This document shows, one piece after another, positions 12,001 to 22,142 of a DNA stretch of 64,000 nt. Each line of letters opens with the position of its first letter. The stretch's first letter is position 1. The notes under the pieces are model-generated. The model did no database searches. It had not been told where the DNA came from and saw nothing but the letters and a program-made list of their open reading frames with translations. The DNA is from Tetradesmus obliquus (Eukaryota; Chlorophyta; Chlorophyceae; Sphaeropleales; Scenedesmaceae). Both the position numbers and the translations under genes were made by a program. Location: the NCBI GenBank assembly GCA_030272155.1, contig CP126192.1, forward strand, positions 1,708,501 through 1,772,500. Direction: 5' to 3'.

Positions 12001-13135
12001 TGCTGCTGTGCTGGGGTTGCTGGTACGTCCAGCCTGGGAGCAACGGCTGACTCGGCTGCCACGGCAGCAGCTGGGCTCGTGCGTTTTGGCTTGCTTTTAA
12101 CGCATGCCCTCACCTCCCTGCTGTAGATGCGCTGCATGTGGCTCATGACGGCAGGCGGCAGGCTGGAGTCATCAGGCAGGCAGGCCACCGCCTCTGCTTC
12201 TTTGTACTGCACACAAGATGCACAGACAGTTGTCAGCAGCAACAACAGCAGCAGCAGCAGGGGCAGCAGAAGCACCAATTGCATGGACAAGAGCAGCAGC
12301 AGCAGCAGCAGCACACCTGCAGGAACAACTTCACACCTTCCTCCTCATACATGCACAACATGAGCGCGTAGCGCCGTGAGTTGCAGTGCTAGCTGCAGCA
12401 GCCAAAGCTGTTGGTGGCAGATGTGCGGCAACCTTGTTGCCTCCAGCCAGGAGCTGCTTGCACAGCAGATAAGCCACCTGCACTCACCTTCTCGTCCATC
12501 AGCAGGTAACGTGTTGCCACTGACGCATCGCTGCACAGGCCTTCAAGCTCGCGGAAGTACTCTGCCTGCTGCTGCAGCAGCACATCATCAGGCACGCCCA
12601 GCGCTGACAGCAGCAGCACAAACTGCTGGTTCAGGAACCCAACCTTGTAGGGCAGGCTGACGGCCACAAGGCCTAGCGTTGCGTCAGACACGCCCCCAAC
12701 CTTGCGCATGGATTTGCGCAGCAGCAGGTCGCAGTCAGCAACAGTGGCGAGGTCCATGCCTGCTGCAGTTGCTGCTGCAGCCATGTAGGCGCCATCTGGT
12801 GTGTCGATGTGCACAACTCCCTTGTAGCCTTTGTAGCGGATCTGCATGGCAGCGGTGGCCAATGTGCAGCATCCGTTCAGCAGCCAAGATGGCATTGAAC
12901 ACAGCTGTGCCCTGAGCACTTTGGACAACATGAGCAGAATGCGACTAGGCATCCCTGGAGACAGGCTTAGCTGTAGCAGGTGCAGGGACACTGCCTGTAT
13001 GACCGCGAACATCATGCTACACTCATCAGCATTAGATCAGCTAACCAGTCCACTGCAGCCAGTGGACGCAGCAGCGCATATGCAGCGCCATGAGCTGTCG
13101 ACTGACCGTGTGAGGTGTCATACGCCACAGCAGCC

Positions 13136-13174
<39 letters not shown>

Positions 13175-14535
13175 CTGCTCATCACCTGGTACACGCTTGG
13201 CAGGTAGGTCTTGTCGTGCAGGGTGATCTTGCCCCTGCTGGCCATGACGCGCCGCGCGCAGTGCTGGCTGATGATGCCGCAGCCATCAGTGAAGGTGGAG
13301 CCGCCAGCCTCAATGTCCCCCACCTCCACTGCATTGATGGTGGGCTGCCCGCCACTGCTGCCGCTGTTGCTGCTGCTGCTGTTGCTGCGCTCAGTTGTGT
13401 CCAGGCTGATCGGGCTCACACCTGCAGACAAGCATATAAGGAGCAAAACATAGCACAGTGGATGTCAGGAGGAAAGTGCGGTCGAGGACCAGCCTGAAAG
13501 TTGCTGTGGCAGGCGTTTCCTGTGAGACAAGCGTATACGCTTGTCTCACCAGCACGACTATGTAGTCGTGCTGGTGAAAGTTGTGCATAGTTGTGCAAGC
13601 AGTGTAACCATCACGCCTGGCTGCTGAGATAGGATGCCCTGGTCAGCTGACGGCAGCCCGTGAATCAACAACATGGCCCTGTGCACTGACACCACGGTGC
13701 AGGCTGCCCAGGCACCTGAGAACATCAGGCCGATGCGCTTGTACATCTTGGCAGCCGACCCAATGCTGCCAAAGTCTCCCCAGCTGAGCAGCAGCTGCCA
13801 GGCCTGCTCTGGTGAGCTGCAGCGGTACAGCACCGCCACGCGCTCCCGCAGCTGCCCCGCGCTGGACCCTACAAAGTAGTAGTGCTCCCCATTGATGATG
13901 ACGCCTTGAGAAAGCACCTGCACATCAGGTGGCAATTTATCTGTTTGCATTTGCATAGACGTGCACGTGGCTTGGTCGATCGTCAAATCGCCAGACGGAC
14001 TCAGTTGCATGCCTGGCTGTGAGTTGGCGAAGCTTACCCTGACACAAAGCTCCAGACAACACACAAACCAGTTGGCACATCAGAGCCACCTTCAGCCACA
14101 TCTGCATTTAACCACTTCTGAAAGGTGCTTGCCACTGTCACCTGCGCTTCACCTGCTTGATGTACTGAGGTGCCTCTCGGGCCTGCTCCCAGCTGTCATG
14201 GTGGAGCTGGCTGAAGTTGATGGTGAGGAAGTTTTGCTGCCCATGCAGCAGCCGCAGCCGGCTGGACTGCTTCTGCAGTGGCTGCTGTGCCATGCTTGGA
14301 TGGCTGTCTGGTCACCAGCGCCGCTGCCGCTGCCCTCAGCATCCTTGACTATGTCCAGCTGCAGAGTGTTGCTATTCACCACTGTGATGCTGCTGCAGCG
14401 CAGTCCACCAGCAGTGGCAGTTGCTGGCCACCTGGCCACACTGCCGGTTGCTTCTTCAGGCAGTTGTACTTTCAGCAGCCCATGTGCCTGTGCTGTGATG
14501 ACATGCGCATCAGTAGGTGCTGCTGCTGCTGCTGC
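9010..14535 (-). CDS. Cellular RNA-dependent RNA polymerase of the RNAi type (RdRP, PF05183)
   Basis: Exons from 5' to 3': an N-terminal exon region 14535-14153 (internal structure unresolved), 13917 to about 13680, 13421-13186, 12841-12488, 12206-11604, 11414-11279, 10883-10691, 10586-10019, 9658-9523, 9293-9076. Signatures in order: GVIINGEHYYFVGSSAGQLR, KMYKRIGLMFSG, FTDGCGIIS, LPSVYQ|IRYKGYKGVV, LRKSMRK, FLNQQFVLLLSALGV, FGIPDPSGLLEYGQAFFQ, RSPSYFPGDLRVL, RPHADECSG|GDYDGDQFFICWDE (catalytic DYDGD at 10867-10881), and ECVELARLFSRGVDSVKSG. These are the double-psi barrel motifs of eukaryotic RdRPs that copy RNA into dsRNA for silencing; this is not a viral polymerase. A further 300 residues of C-terminal extension follow. 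In a two-gene reading the frame stops at 9010; otherwise it splices at 9076 to 8873. The phase between the 13917 and 13421 exons, and the start codon, are unresolved. Confidence 0.9.
13137..13172. repeat. (CAG)12 tract at the 3' edge of an RdRP exon
   Basis: Twelve CAG units just inside the intron after the exon ending at 13186. They are removed if the donor at 13185-13180 is used. Confidence 0.9.
13522..13577. repeat. Two overlapping perfect inverted repeats in an RdRP intron
   Basis: The first is a perfect 28-bp palindrome at 13522-13549 with half-site GTGAGACAAGCGTA. The second has 15-bp arms at 13546-13560 and 13563-13577 around a 2-nt loop, with arm core CAGCACGACTA. They share four bases. 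No coding function is apparent; the site falls in the intron between the exons ending near 13680 and starting at 13421. Confidence 0.9.
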
Positions 14536-14966
14536 CTGGCCCTACCCCTGCGCACCGCTGCCACCATGCCACTGACTTGAAGCTGGTGAGTTTGTTGCTG
14601 CATCATCCGTACACGCATCAAGTTGCCATTGTGCCCATGCTGGTGACTTTGTTGGCTGCCACCAGGTGTCAGCAACCTGAACTGCATGCTGTGTGCTTCA
14701 CCACGTCAGGTTGCTGACCGCAGTGCTCCACATTGCAAGTTGCGCTGCAAGAATAAACAAGCTTCGGCAACTATTAATCCAACGTTGGCTGCTGTGAAGG
14801 AGCGTCGAGGGCCCTGCTATCCGTGCTCCCGTAACTGTGCTAGACTGTTTATCAACGGTCGACGACGGATCAGCCCGCGCTCCCGAATGTACAAGTGCCG
14901 CGCTTGTTGGTAAATTGCAGCTCACATACGCATTTTACGTAATCTCATTGTCCAAACCACTGCATC
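14536..14966. promoter_or_regulatory. Short divergent interval between RdRP and P450 genes
   Basis: The RdRP 5' end and the P450 start codon point away from each other within roughly 430 bp. Part of this must hold the RdRP start exon: an ATG at 14687 on the minus strand opens a short frame, but its splice to the next exon is not secure. No clear TATA box was seen. A shared bidirectional promoter is an inference from spacing only. Confidence 0.35.
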
Positions 14967-17900
14967 ATGACCACCAATGCGTCCCAGCTGTGCTTCCAGC
15001 ATCTGCACCCGTCAACACTCACCAGTGGTGCAAAAGCAGAGAAGCTGTTTCCGGCACTGGCTTCTGAACTGACCGCGACACTGCTATTGCTGGTTGCAGT
15101 CGCTGTCATCTTGTTGTTCATGGCACTGCTCTTCCACCCAGCCAGCCAGCTGTGGTGCTCGTGGCGCCTGCACAGCAGCGGCCCCGCAGACTTGTCTGCG
15201 CAGCTGTTGGAAGCATCTCCAAACAAAGTTGTCACCATGCAGTGCCTGCACTGGGGGAAGATCACTTTTGTCGGCAGGTACACACCAATTCTGCTTCCGC
15301 AGGATAAGCAACAAGGGTTCTTGCTCAGACACTGCAGGCTGCAAGTTGGGCCCTGCTGCAGCGAGTGCGCTGCACAAACATCCTTAAAAAGTGCTGTCAG
15401 ACGCGCCACTGAGAGTGTGTAAGGAGCTGCTGTTTTTGTCACGTACAGTTCCACCAGCCTGATACACTTATGTCCTATTCAGGTGCCACGGGCTGCGCTT
15501 GCTTACTCACCACTTACCCAGCACTTCTGGTGCATGTGCTGCTGCTGCCGTCGTTGCTGCTGCACAACAGAAGTGACGTAGCTGCCCAGGTGCTCAAGTC
15601 AAAGTCGTTCGTCAACCGCCTGGGCTCACAGCACGGCCTCAAGCTGCTGGGCATGCACGAGGAGGGCATCATCTGGAACAACAACAACACAGGCTGGCAG
15701 GAAAAGCGCAAGTACTTTGCTGATGGTAAGAGCCTCTCAACTGAGCGCGCAACCTGGTGACTCATGTGCTTAATGTTGGCCACCTATTCTGCTGAGCACG
15801 AAGCTTGCTTGCAGTTCTGCAGTTTGTACTGACAGGGAGCCGCACGAGTGCGGATATGCCTTCTGCACAACACAACAGCAGCCAGGGTATTCATCCCCAC
15901 AAAGGCTGAAACAAGCTTACTGCAAACCGTGCACCAGTCACTTGTTGCAAACCGCGCGCTGTCACTGACAAAAGTGCTGCCCACTGTGCTGCTGTGTTGC
16001 GCAGGAATCCAAGCACTGGCAGTCAAGAACGCCAATCACGCTGCAAGCTGACCACGCTCGCCGCCTTCAAACTTACACTGGCAGAGCACTGCTGCGCAGC
16101 AGCAGCGGCAGCACCCTCCAGCGCTCCCACATCATCATACACTGCGGCCCAGCTGCCACCAGTTCCTGAGCTGGCAGCTTTGCCGCTCTCTGAGCTGGCA
16201 GCACAGGTGTCAGGCCTCAGCCTGGACCTGCTGCCTGATGGCAGGGACTTCCTGAGGCTCATCACCTTCCGGGTGACGGCTGCGCTGGCCTTTGGGCTGC
16301 CTGTTGACGCAGTGGGCAAGGATGAGGCGCTCAAGGTGGTGCACCAGGTGGCAGACTACTTTAAGGTGAGAGAAGCTGTCTATATAACTGTCACGATGCT
16401 GCCTTGGCAGGTTCCTGATGCCTTTTCAGGTGGCCAGCGATGGTTGGTTGCTGTCGCCGTCAGTGCAGTTCCTGGTTGAAGCATGCATGTCTAGTGTCCA
16501 GCCCTGGCAGTGTTGTGCAACACCCTGGCAAGCAGCAAAGTGCAGGGCTTCTGAAGGGCACATGCTGTCTTTATCGCTTATCACATGCTGCTGTCGCCGC
16601 TGCTGCTGCTACTGCAGGCTTGGGACTACTTCCTGCTGCGCCCTGACTGGCTCTGCCGCCGCACCAGTCACACCGCAGAGCACCGCAAGCATCTGGATGC
16701 AGTGCATGCCTTGCAGGATGCCACGGCACACCTCATCATGTGCATGCCTTGCAGGATGCCACGGCACACCTCATCATGCTGGCAGCAGCTCGGCGCACCA
16801 GCACCAGCCTGCCAAATCTCGATGAACTGCAGCCCCACGGCACTGCCACTGCGGCTGGTGCTGCTGCATCTGGCCCAGCAGAGCCGTGCTTCCTCTGCCA
16901 GCTGCTGGCTGACCAGGCAGCCGGCAAGCTGAGTCAGCAGGCAGTGCAGCAGCTGGCGCTTGAGATGCTGCTGGCAGGCACAGACACCAGCAGCATCAGC
17001 CTGTACTACTTGATGGTGCAGCTGTCAGATGACCCGCAGCTGGAGCAGCAGCTGCTGGCAGCAGTAGGTGAGCTGGCCGGCTAGGGGAGCCTCGGCTGCA
17101 CCAGCTACTCATGACCTGCGTTGCAAGCCGCCTTGCTGCCAATAGCTGTCACAAAGTTCCCTCAACAGGCAAAAGAATCAGCGCTGCTAAAAGTTCTTTG
17201 CCTTCCCTGCAGCTGACAGCCTGATAAGTTCACAGCAACAACTGCAGGTATCATGTACATGTTTTTTACAGCCTCCTTGCTCAGCACATGCTGCTCTCTC
17301 TGCACTGACCTCCCGCACCCCCCGTTGGGTCACTACAGGTGACATCCACCAGCTGTCTGACATGCAGCTCGCTGCAGCCCTGCCCACCAGCGCCGGTGAT
17401 GACGCACGGCTGCCCAAGTGCCAAGCATCACTCTGCGAGGCACTCAGATTCAAGCCTGTGGGCCAGTCAGCATCCGCCAAGCCACAGAGGCCGTCACCCT
17501 CAGCTACAAAACAGCTGAAGGCAGCAGCAAAGAAGAGCACCTGCAGCCAGGCGACACTGTCGTTGTGAGTCTAGCAACCATGCACAGAGACCTCACCTTC
17601 TTCCCTGACCCTCACAGCTTCGACCCGGCTTCTAACTTTGCCGGCAGCTATCCACAGTCAGCAGCAAGGACAGCCACTTCACAGCACTGCCCTGCTGCCA
17701 ACAGCCGTTCCAGCGCCATGGCAGCTCGCTCTGTGGCAGAGCATGCAGTGTCAGCGGCTGTCTGTGGCAGCGATGCAAGCGACGCCTTCAGGCCGTTTGG
17801 TCATGGCCGCAAGGGCTGTGTGGGCATGCAGCTCGGGTGGCTAGAGATGAAGGTGATGCTGGCCTGCTGGTTGCTCACAATGCGCTTCAGGCAGGACACC

Positions 17901-17975
17901 AGCAAGCCTCAGCTGCAAGCCAGTAGTGCAGCAGCAACAGCAGGGAATGGGCAGCAGGTGTGGGGCAGGTTTGCT

Positions 17976-18006
<31 letters not shown>

Positions 18007-19202
18007 CCGGCAGCAGCAGCTCCAGCGCAGCAGGCACGGCGCAGTCAGGCCTGCTAAGCAAGATGCAGACACGCTGGCAGGTGGCTGCGCAGCCGGTTCA
18101 GCCGCTGCCGCTGCACGTGCGCTGTGTGCCACTGGCAGGAGGCAGCAGGCGCAGCAGCGGGCTACGCAAGCTGTATGTGGTGGGCCCGCATGGCTCAGGC
18201 AAAACCACACTGTGCAATGCACTGCTGCAGGCGCTGGCTCCAGCTGCTGTCGGAGGTGGCATAGCAGCTGCAGCGCCTGCTGGCCCAGAGGATGGCAGCA
18301 TGTACAGCAATACACCAGCTGCACCTGCGGCTGCAGCACTACACAATCAGGCAGCAGACACACGCACGGCAGCAGCAGCAGCAGCAGCAGTGGGTGTCAA
18401 GTGGGTGCTCATCACAGAGACAGCGCGACATGTTATGGCTGCACATGGTATCAGGCGCGAGCAGTTCATGCTGTGTAGCAGCACCGCCGCTGACCCCCTG
18501 ATCGCAGCAGAGCGCAGCGCAGCGTTCCTGCAGCTGCAGCAGCTCATCACAGCTGAGCAGTTGAAGCGTGAGCGCGCTGCATCTGCTGCTGCCAAACCTG
18601 TTCTGTCAGACAGGGCCATCATTGATGTGCTGGCATATGCGACAGAGCGCTGGGGCATCCAGTCTGCAGAGGTACGATGCGTGTAGTGGCTGTGGTAACA
18701 ACACCTGTATGCTGACGTGTTTGCAGCTGTGTTCGGCTCATTGCGTGCTGATGAATCATTCACAATAGCTTGTTCAGAAAGGAGGCAAACAATCCAGGGT
18801 ATCAGCCTGCTAGAAGCTACTGCTGCAAGCCACAAAATTTATGCATGGTGCATTTGTTTTGCTCGGTCAAGCATACCAGAGCAACGACCTAATGAACGCA
18901 GTCTTCTGTTGCTGAATGATGCTCTGCCGTAGGTGCAGCAGCTGCTGGCGCGGCCCGAGATGCAAGAGATGCTGTCCAACTGCCGTGCTGCAACTTCCGT
19001 GGTGCTGCTGCTGCCGCCTTATGATGCCGGCCAGTGCGGGCCTGTTGATGATGGTGTGCGCATGACCACCCCAACAGCTGACCTGATGGTGGCATTCGAA
19101 GTGGTGATGCAGCAGCAGGGTGTGCCATATGATGTGGTGAGGAGCAGCAGCGTGCACGCGAGGGTGGGTGAGGTGCTGGGGCTGCTTGGCGTTGGCAAAT
19201 AA
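14967..19202 (+). CDS. Cytochrome P450 fused to a C-terminal NadR/TTD14-like P-loop domain (AAA_28), with frame lesions
   Basis: Exons: 14967-15277, 15571-15725, 16005-16365, 16618-17067, 17339-18671, 18933-19202. The N terminus has one membrane anchor (LLLLVAVAVILLFMALLF). P450 landmarks follow: GMHEEGIIWNNN, the I-helix oxygen site LAGTDTSS near 16974, TMHRDLTFFPDP, and the haem loop FRPFGHGRKGCVG with Cys at 17817-17819. The P450 fold ends near VRCVPL. About 15 residues later, in the same uninterrupted exon, comes KLYVVGPHGSGKTTL (Walker A), then ITETARHVM and LSDRAIIDVLAY, and after one more intron VVLLLPPYDAG and DDGVRM, typical of the AAA_28 kinase-like family. P450 similarity is closest to the CYP19 type. 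Three lesions interrupt the frame: near 16049, a 38-bp duplication at 16702, and a missing base near 17463. The fusion point itself lies in an intact frame (17418-18671). Confidence 0.85.
16702..16777. repeat. 38-bp exact tandem duplication inside P450 exon 4
   Basis: Units 16702-16739 and 16740-16777 are identical. One copy reads in frame (LDAVHALQDATAHLIML); the second copy shifts the frame because 38 is not a multiple of three. Confidence 0.95.
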
Positions 19203-22142
19203 CCAGAGAATAAGCAGAGGCTGTGCCACAAAGCCATGCCTGGCAAAGGCGGCTGCACTTGTGTGTGTGGCTGCATTGCAAGTGTACACAACTGACACGT
19301 TGACATCCAGATCTTAGAGAGACCCAGCGTCGCAGTGGAATTGCTGAAGGCCTGCGGCGAATGAGAGATGACAGGTGGATTGCATGTTCAACATATGCAC
19401 GCAAGGTAACCACGTTTTGAGTTGTACGGAGAGAGCACGGGGATGTTGAGGAGGGTTAGCTGAAGATTAGCTATAGCCGCCAGTTGTGAGAGTGTGGCCT
19501 GGGTGACACTTACGAATAGAGGCCTTCTTTTTGGCAATGCTTTACTTTGCGTCAGCAGCAATGGGACAAATGTGTATGTAGTGTAGCAGCACCCTGGTGT
19601 ACTGGCACACCATGATGCTATGCATGACAGGCGCTAGCGATGTACACCAAAGCCTCTGTGAAGGCAGCACATGCTTACACACGTCCGCAAAGTCCACGCA
19701 AAAGCAAGATGCACCAGCCCTACGTGGTATTGTACTCCACCACCATCAACTAGCACAACACGTAAGCAAATCTGCAATCAAGGAGAATATGAAGCGGCGA
19801 GTGGCGAGTGTACAGTAGTGCGTTGCTGCTTGAAGCCGCCACTTGACAGTTGAAGCTAGCTAGCAAAGGGCACACGTGTGTCCCAGCCTGGGGAGAAACA
19901 AAATACAAGAGGAAATCTGGCATTGATGCAGCGTGATCCGATACAGCAAACCACGAGTGGCGTTTGTCAGCCACCAACACAAGCAATGCCAACAGGGGTC
20001 ACTCCATGCATTTGCAGGCGAACAACACATTGCGCGTCCTCTGCAGGCAGGCCGCGTCTCCAACAGCACAGTGCGTAGGTCCACGCCAGGCAGGCAGCAG
20101 TAACGGGATGCAGGCCATAACCTGGTCAGCTGCCGCCTGCGTAGGCTGCTGCAGCAAGCAACACAGCCCCCAATGGCTTACAGACGACACGCCTGAATAG
20201 CAGCCAATTCCATGCACCCCATGCACCCATGCAGAGCTACCACCACTTCTGGAGTGAGCAACCTGGCAGTGGGAGCCGACAACATGCACCGCTCGTGGTT
20301 GCCTCCTATGCACCATGAATGACAGCCACACACTGCACCTACAGCTGCAGAGCATGGCATCTGATGTGTCCTACACATGCACTCAATGCATGGACGTGCT
20401 CCTGCATGCTGTGCAGCGGCTGCAGGCATATGGGTGCCGCTGCGGCAGCAAAAAACTGACAGGCAGTCTAACGGCAGCTGCTGATAACCCCTGGCCAACT
20501 GGCTACCAAGCCTGAAGCTGCAGCAGCACTGCTGGCCTCTTTAAGGCCCTCATGGGAAATCTGAGCTTTTGGCGCATGCACCTTGCCAGATCGACACCCT
20601 ACCTAACCCATCTTGCAATGCGCAACAACACCTGTGCGGATGCCAATTCTGATTAGCTGGCCCTTTCAAGCAACAAAAAGGTGCGCAACACCAAGGAACA
20701 GACTTCCTGGACGGCAGTTCATACATCAGCCAAACTCCTGGCCGGCAATCAAAACAAAAGCCAATTCTCACAAACCGCGCCCCTTGCACTACACACAAAC
20801 AACCATGACTTGCTTGGTAACATGATCTTGTTGATGGTGATGGTGATGACGATGATGAACAAAACCCCTGCACTGAACAAACAGGCCAGCCACTGCTGTC
20901 ATCTGTCTGCTACAGCCAACATATACTTGCTGCTTGTGGTTGGAGCACGAGCTGCGCTGCGGTTTGGCTGCACTCGCTGTAGGGCTTTGTAAAGAGTATA
21001 CGTATGCTGCGAGGTATTTGGAGGCACCGTACACATGCGTGGAAGTGGTGAGCGAGTATGCACGCGCCCGTAAAATACATGCGGCACCAGCACAGCCTAG
21101 TGCAGCGCAGCCATTCCAAGGTGCACATGTCAAGTCGCTAAAGCAGAGCACAGATGCAAGACTCCCGACTGCATGAAAACATTAACCACAATCTCACACC
21201 TCCATCCCAATGAAACCGGGATCCTGTAACCCCTCTTTGGAAAGCCCACGCCTGGCTAAGCTGCCATCCCTGAGCTGCACCGCCCACAGCAACCTCTCAG
21301 CAGACCTGCAGCACACACTCTGACAGGCTTTTGCAGCTGAAAGAAGATGACATCACGGCCTGAGCGTGAGTCTTTGACACAGCCTGCCACTATGATCATC
21401 GCCCACTCCAGAGCTGTGCGGCGCACAACACGTGCAGCCACCCTGAGAGCTGCCATGCAGCCACCAGCTTGTCTGTGCTGGCCTCCCCAACTCTTCCAGT
21501 GCAGTGCCCCAGCGGCATGCCGCCCGCATGCAGATCAAGCTGCTGCATGCTGTGCTGCTTGCAAAGCTCCCCTTCCCCCGCCATGTTGCTTTCGCTATAT
21601 CAAAGCTGAGGACCCAAGCTGCAGCACCACTGCCATGCTGTGCCACACATCTGGCCCAGCCGGCAGTCAACGAAGCCACTAGCCCCGCATGCACCTGATG
21701 CATTGGCTGCAGCAGCACCCCGGCCTTCACGCCGCAGCACCCCAACGAGCCAGCATGCGCCGCCTGCATGCATCAAAGTGACTCATGCGCCAGCACCCTC
21801 GTGCGCAGCTGCCCCTGACAGTGCTTCCACCTGGCAATGCGCCCCATACTGAAACAGGCGTTACACCCTAACCAAAGGAACCAGCTGTAACATGCAGGCG
21901 CTTGTTGCCTGGCTCCTGCCACAGCACCGCCGGCCGCTGCGCCAGCACAGCACCAATCTTTACAGCCTCCTGCAGGCAGCCTCAGCCAAGCGTTGCACCT
22001 GCTGCGCCAGGCCGCAGGCAGGCCCAGGTCCAGGAGAGCAGCCCGGCCTGCTGCAGCCCAGCCGACCCCATCCAGCAGGCATCGGCTCACTCCATCCAGC
22101 CCGCTGCAGCCAGCAGGCAATGGCCTGAATTAGCCGGCCAGC
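19203..22142. other. Convergent gene-free interval
   Basis: About 2.9 kb between the stop of the P450 fusion gene and the stop of the B3 gene, which converge. Frames here are short and alanine/cysteine rich, with no domain, no splice-consistent model and no long repeat. It probably holds the two 3' UTRs and spacer. Confidence 0.5.

Noticed and set aside
13961-14100. Frame with WLKVALMCQLVCVLSGALCQ as an RdRP exon
   Set aside because: Skipping it joins IKQ to VLSQGVIINGEHYY at phase 0 and gives the family order; the segment lies within that intron.
9010-14535. RdRP as a viral polymerase or endogenous RNA virus
   Set aside because: Motifs are those of the eukaryotic double-psi barrel RdRP family (DbDGD), the gene has many introns, and no viral genes accompany it.
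14945-15454. Minus-strand frame as an upstream RdRP exon
   Set aside because: It is antisense to the P450 signal-anchor exon and shows no RdRP motif; the plus-strand reading fits P450 with matching phase.
20550-21150. Minus-strand frames in the 19-22 kb spacer as genes
   Set aside because: Short, no domain, no splice-consistent extension; typical chance frames in GC-rich DNA.
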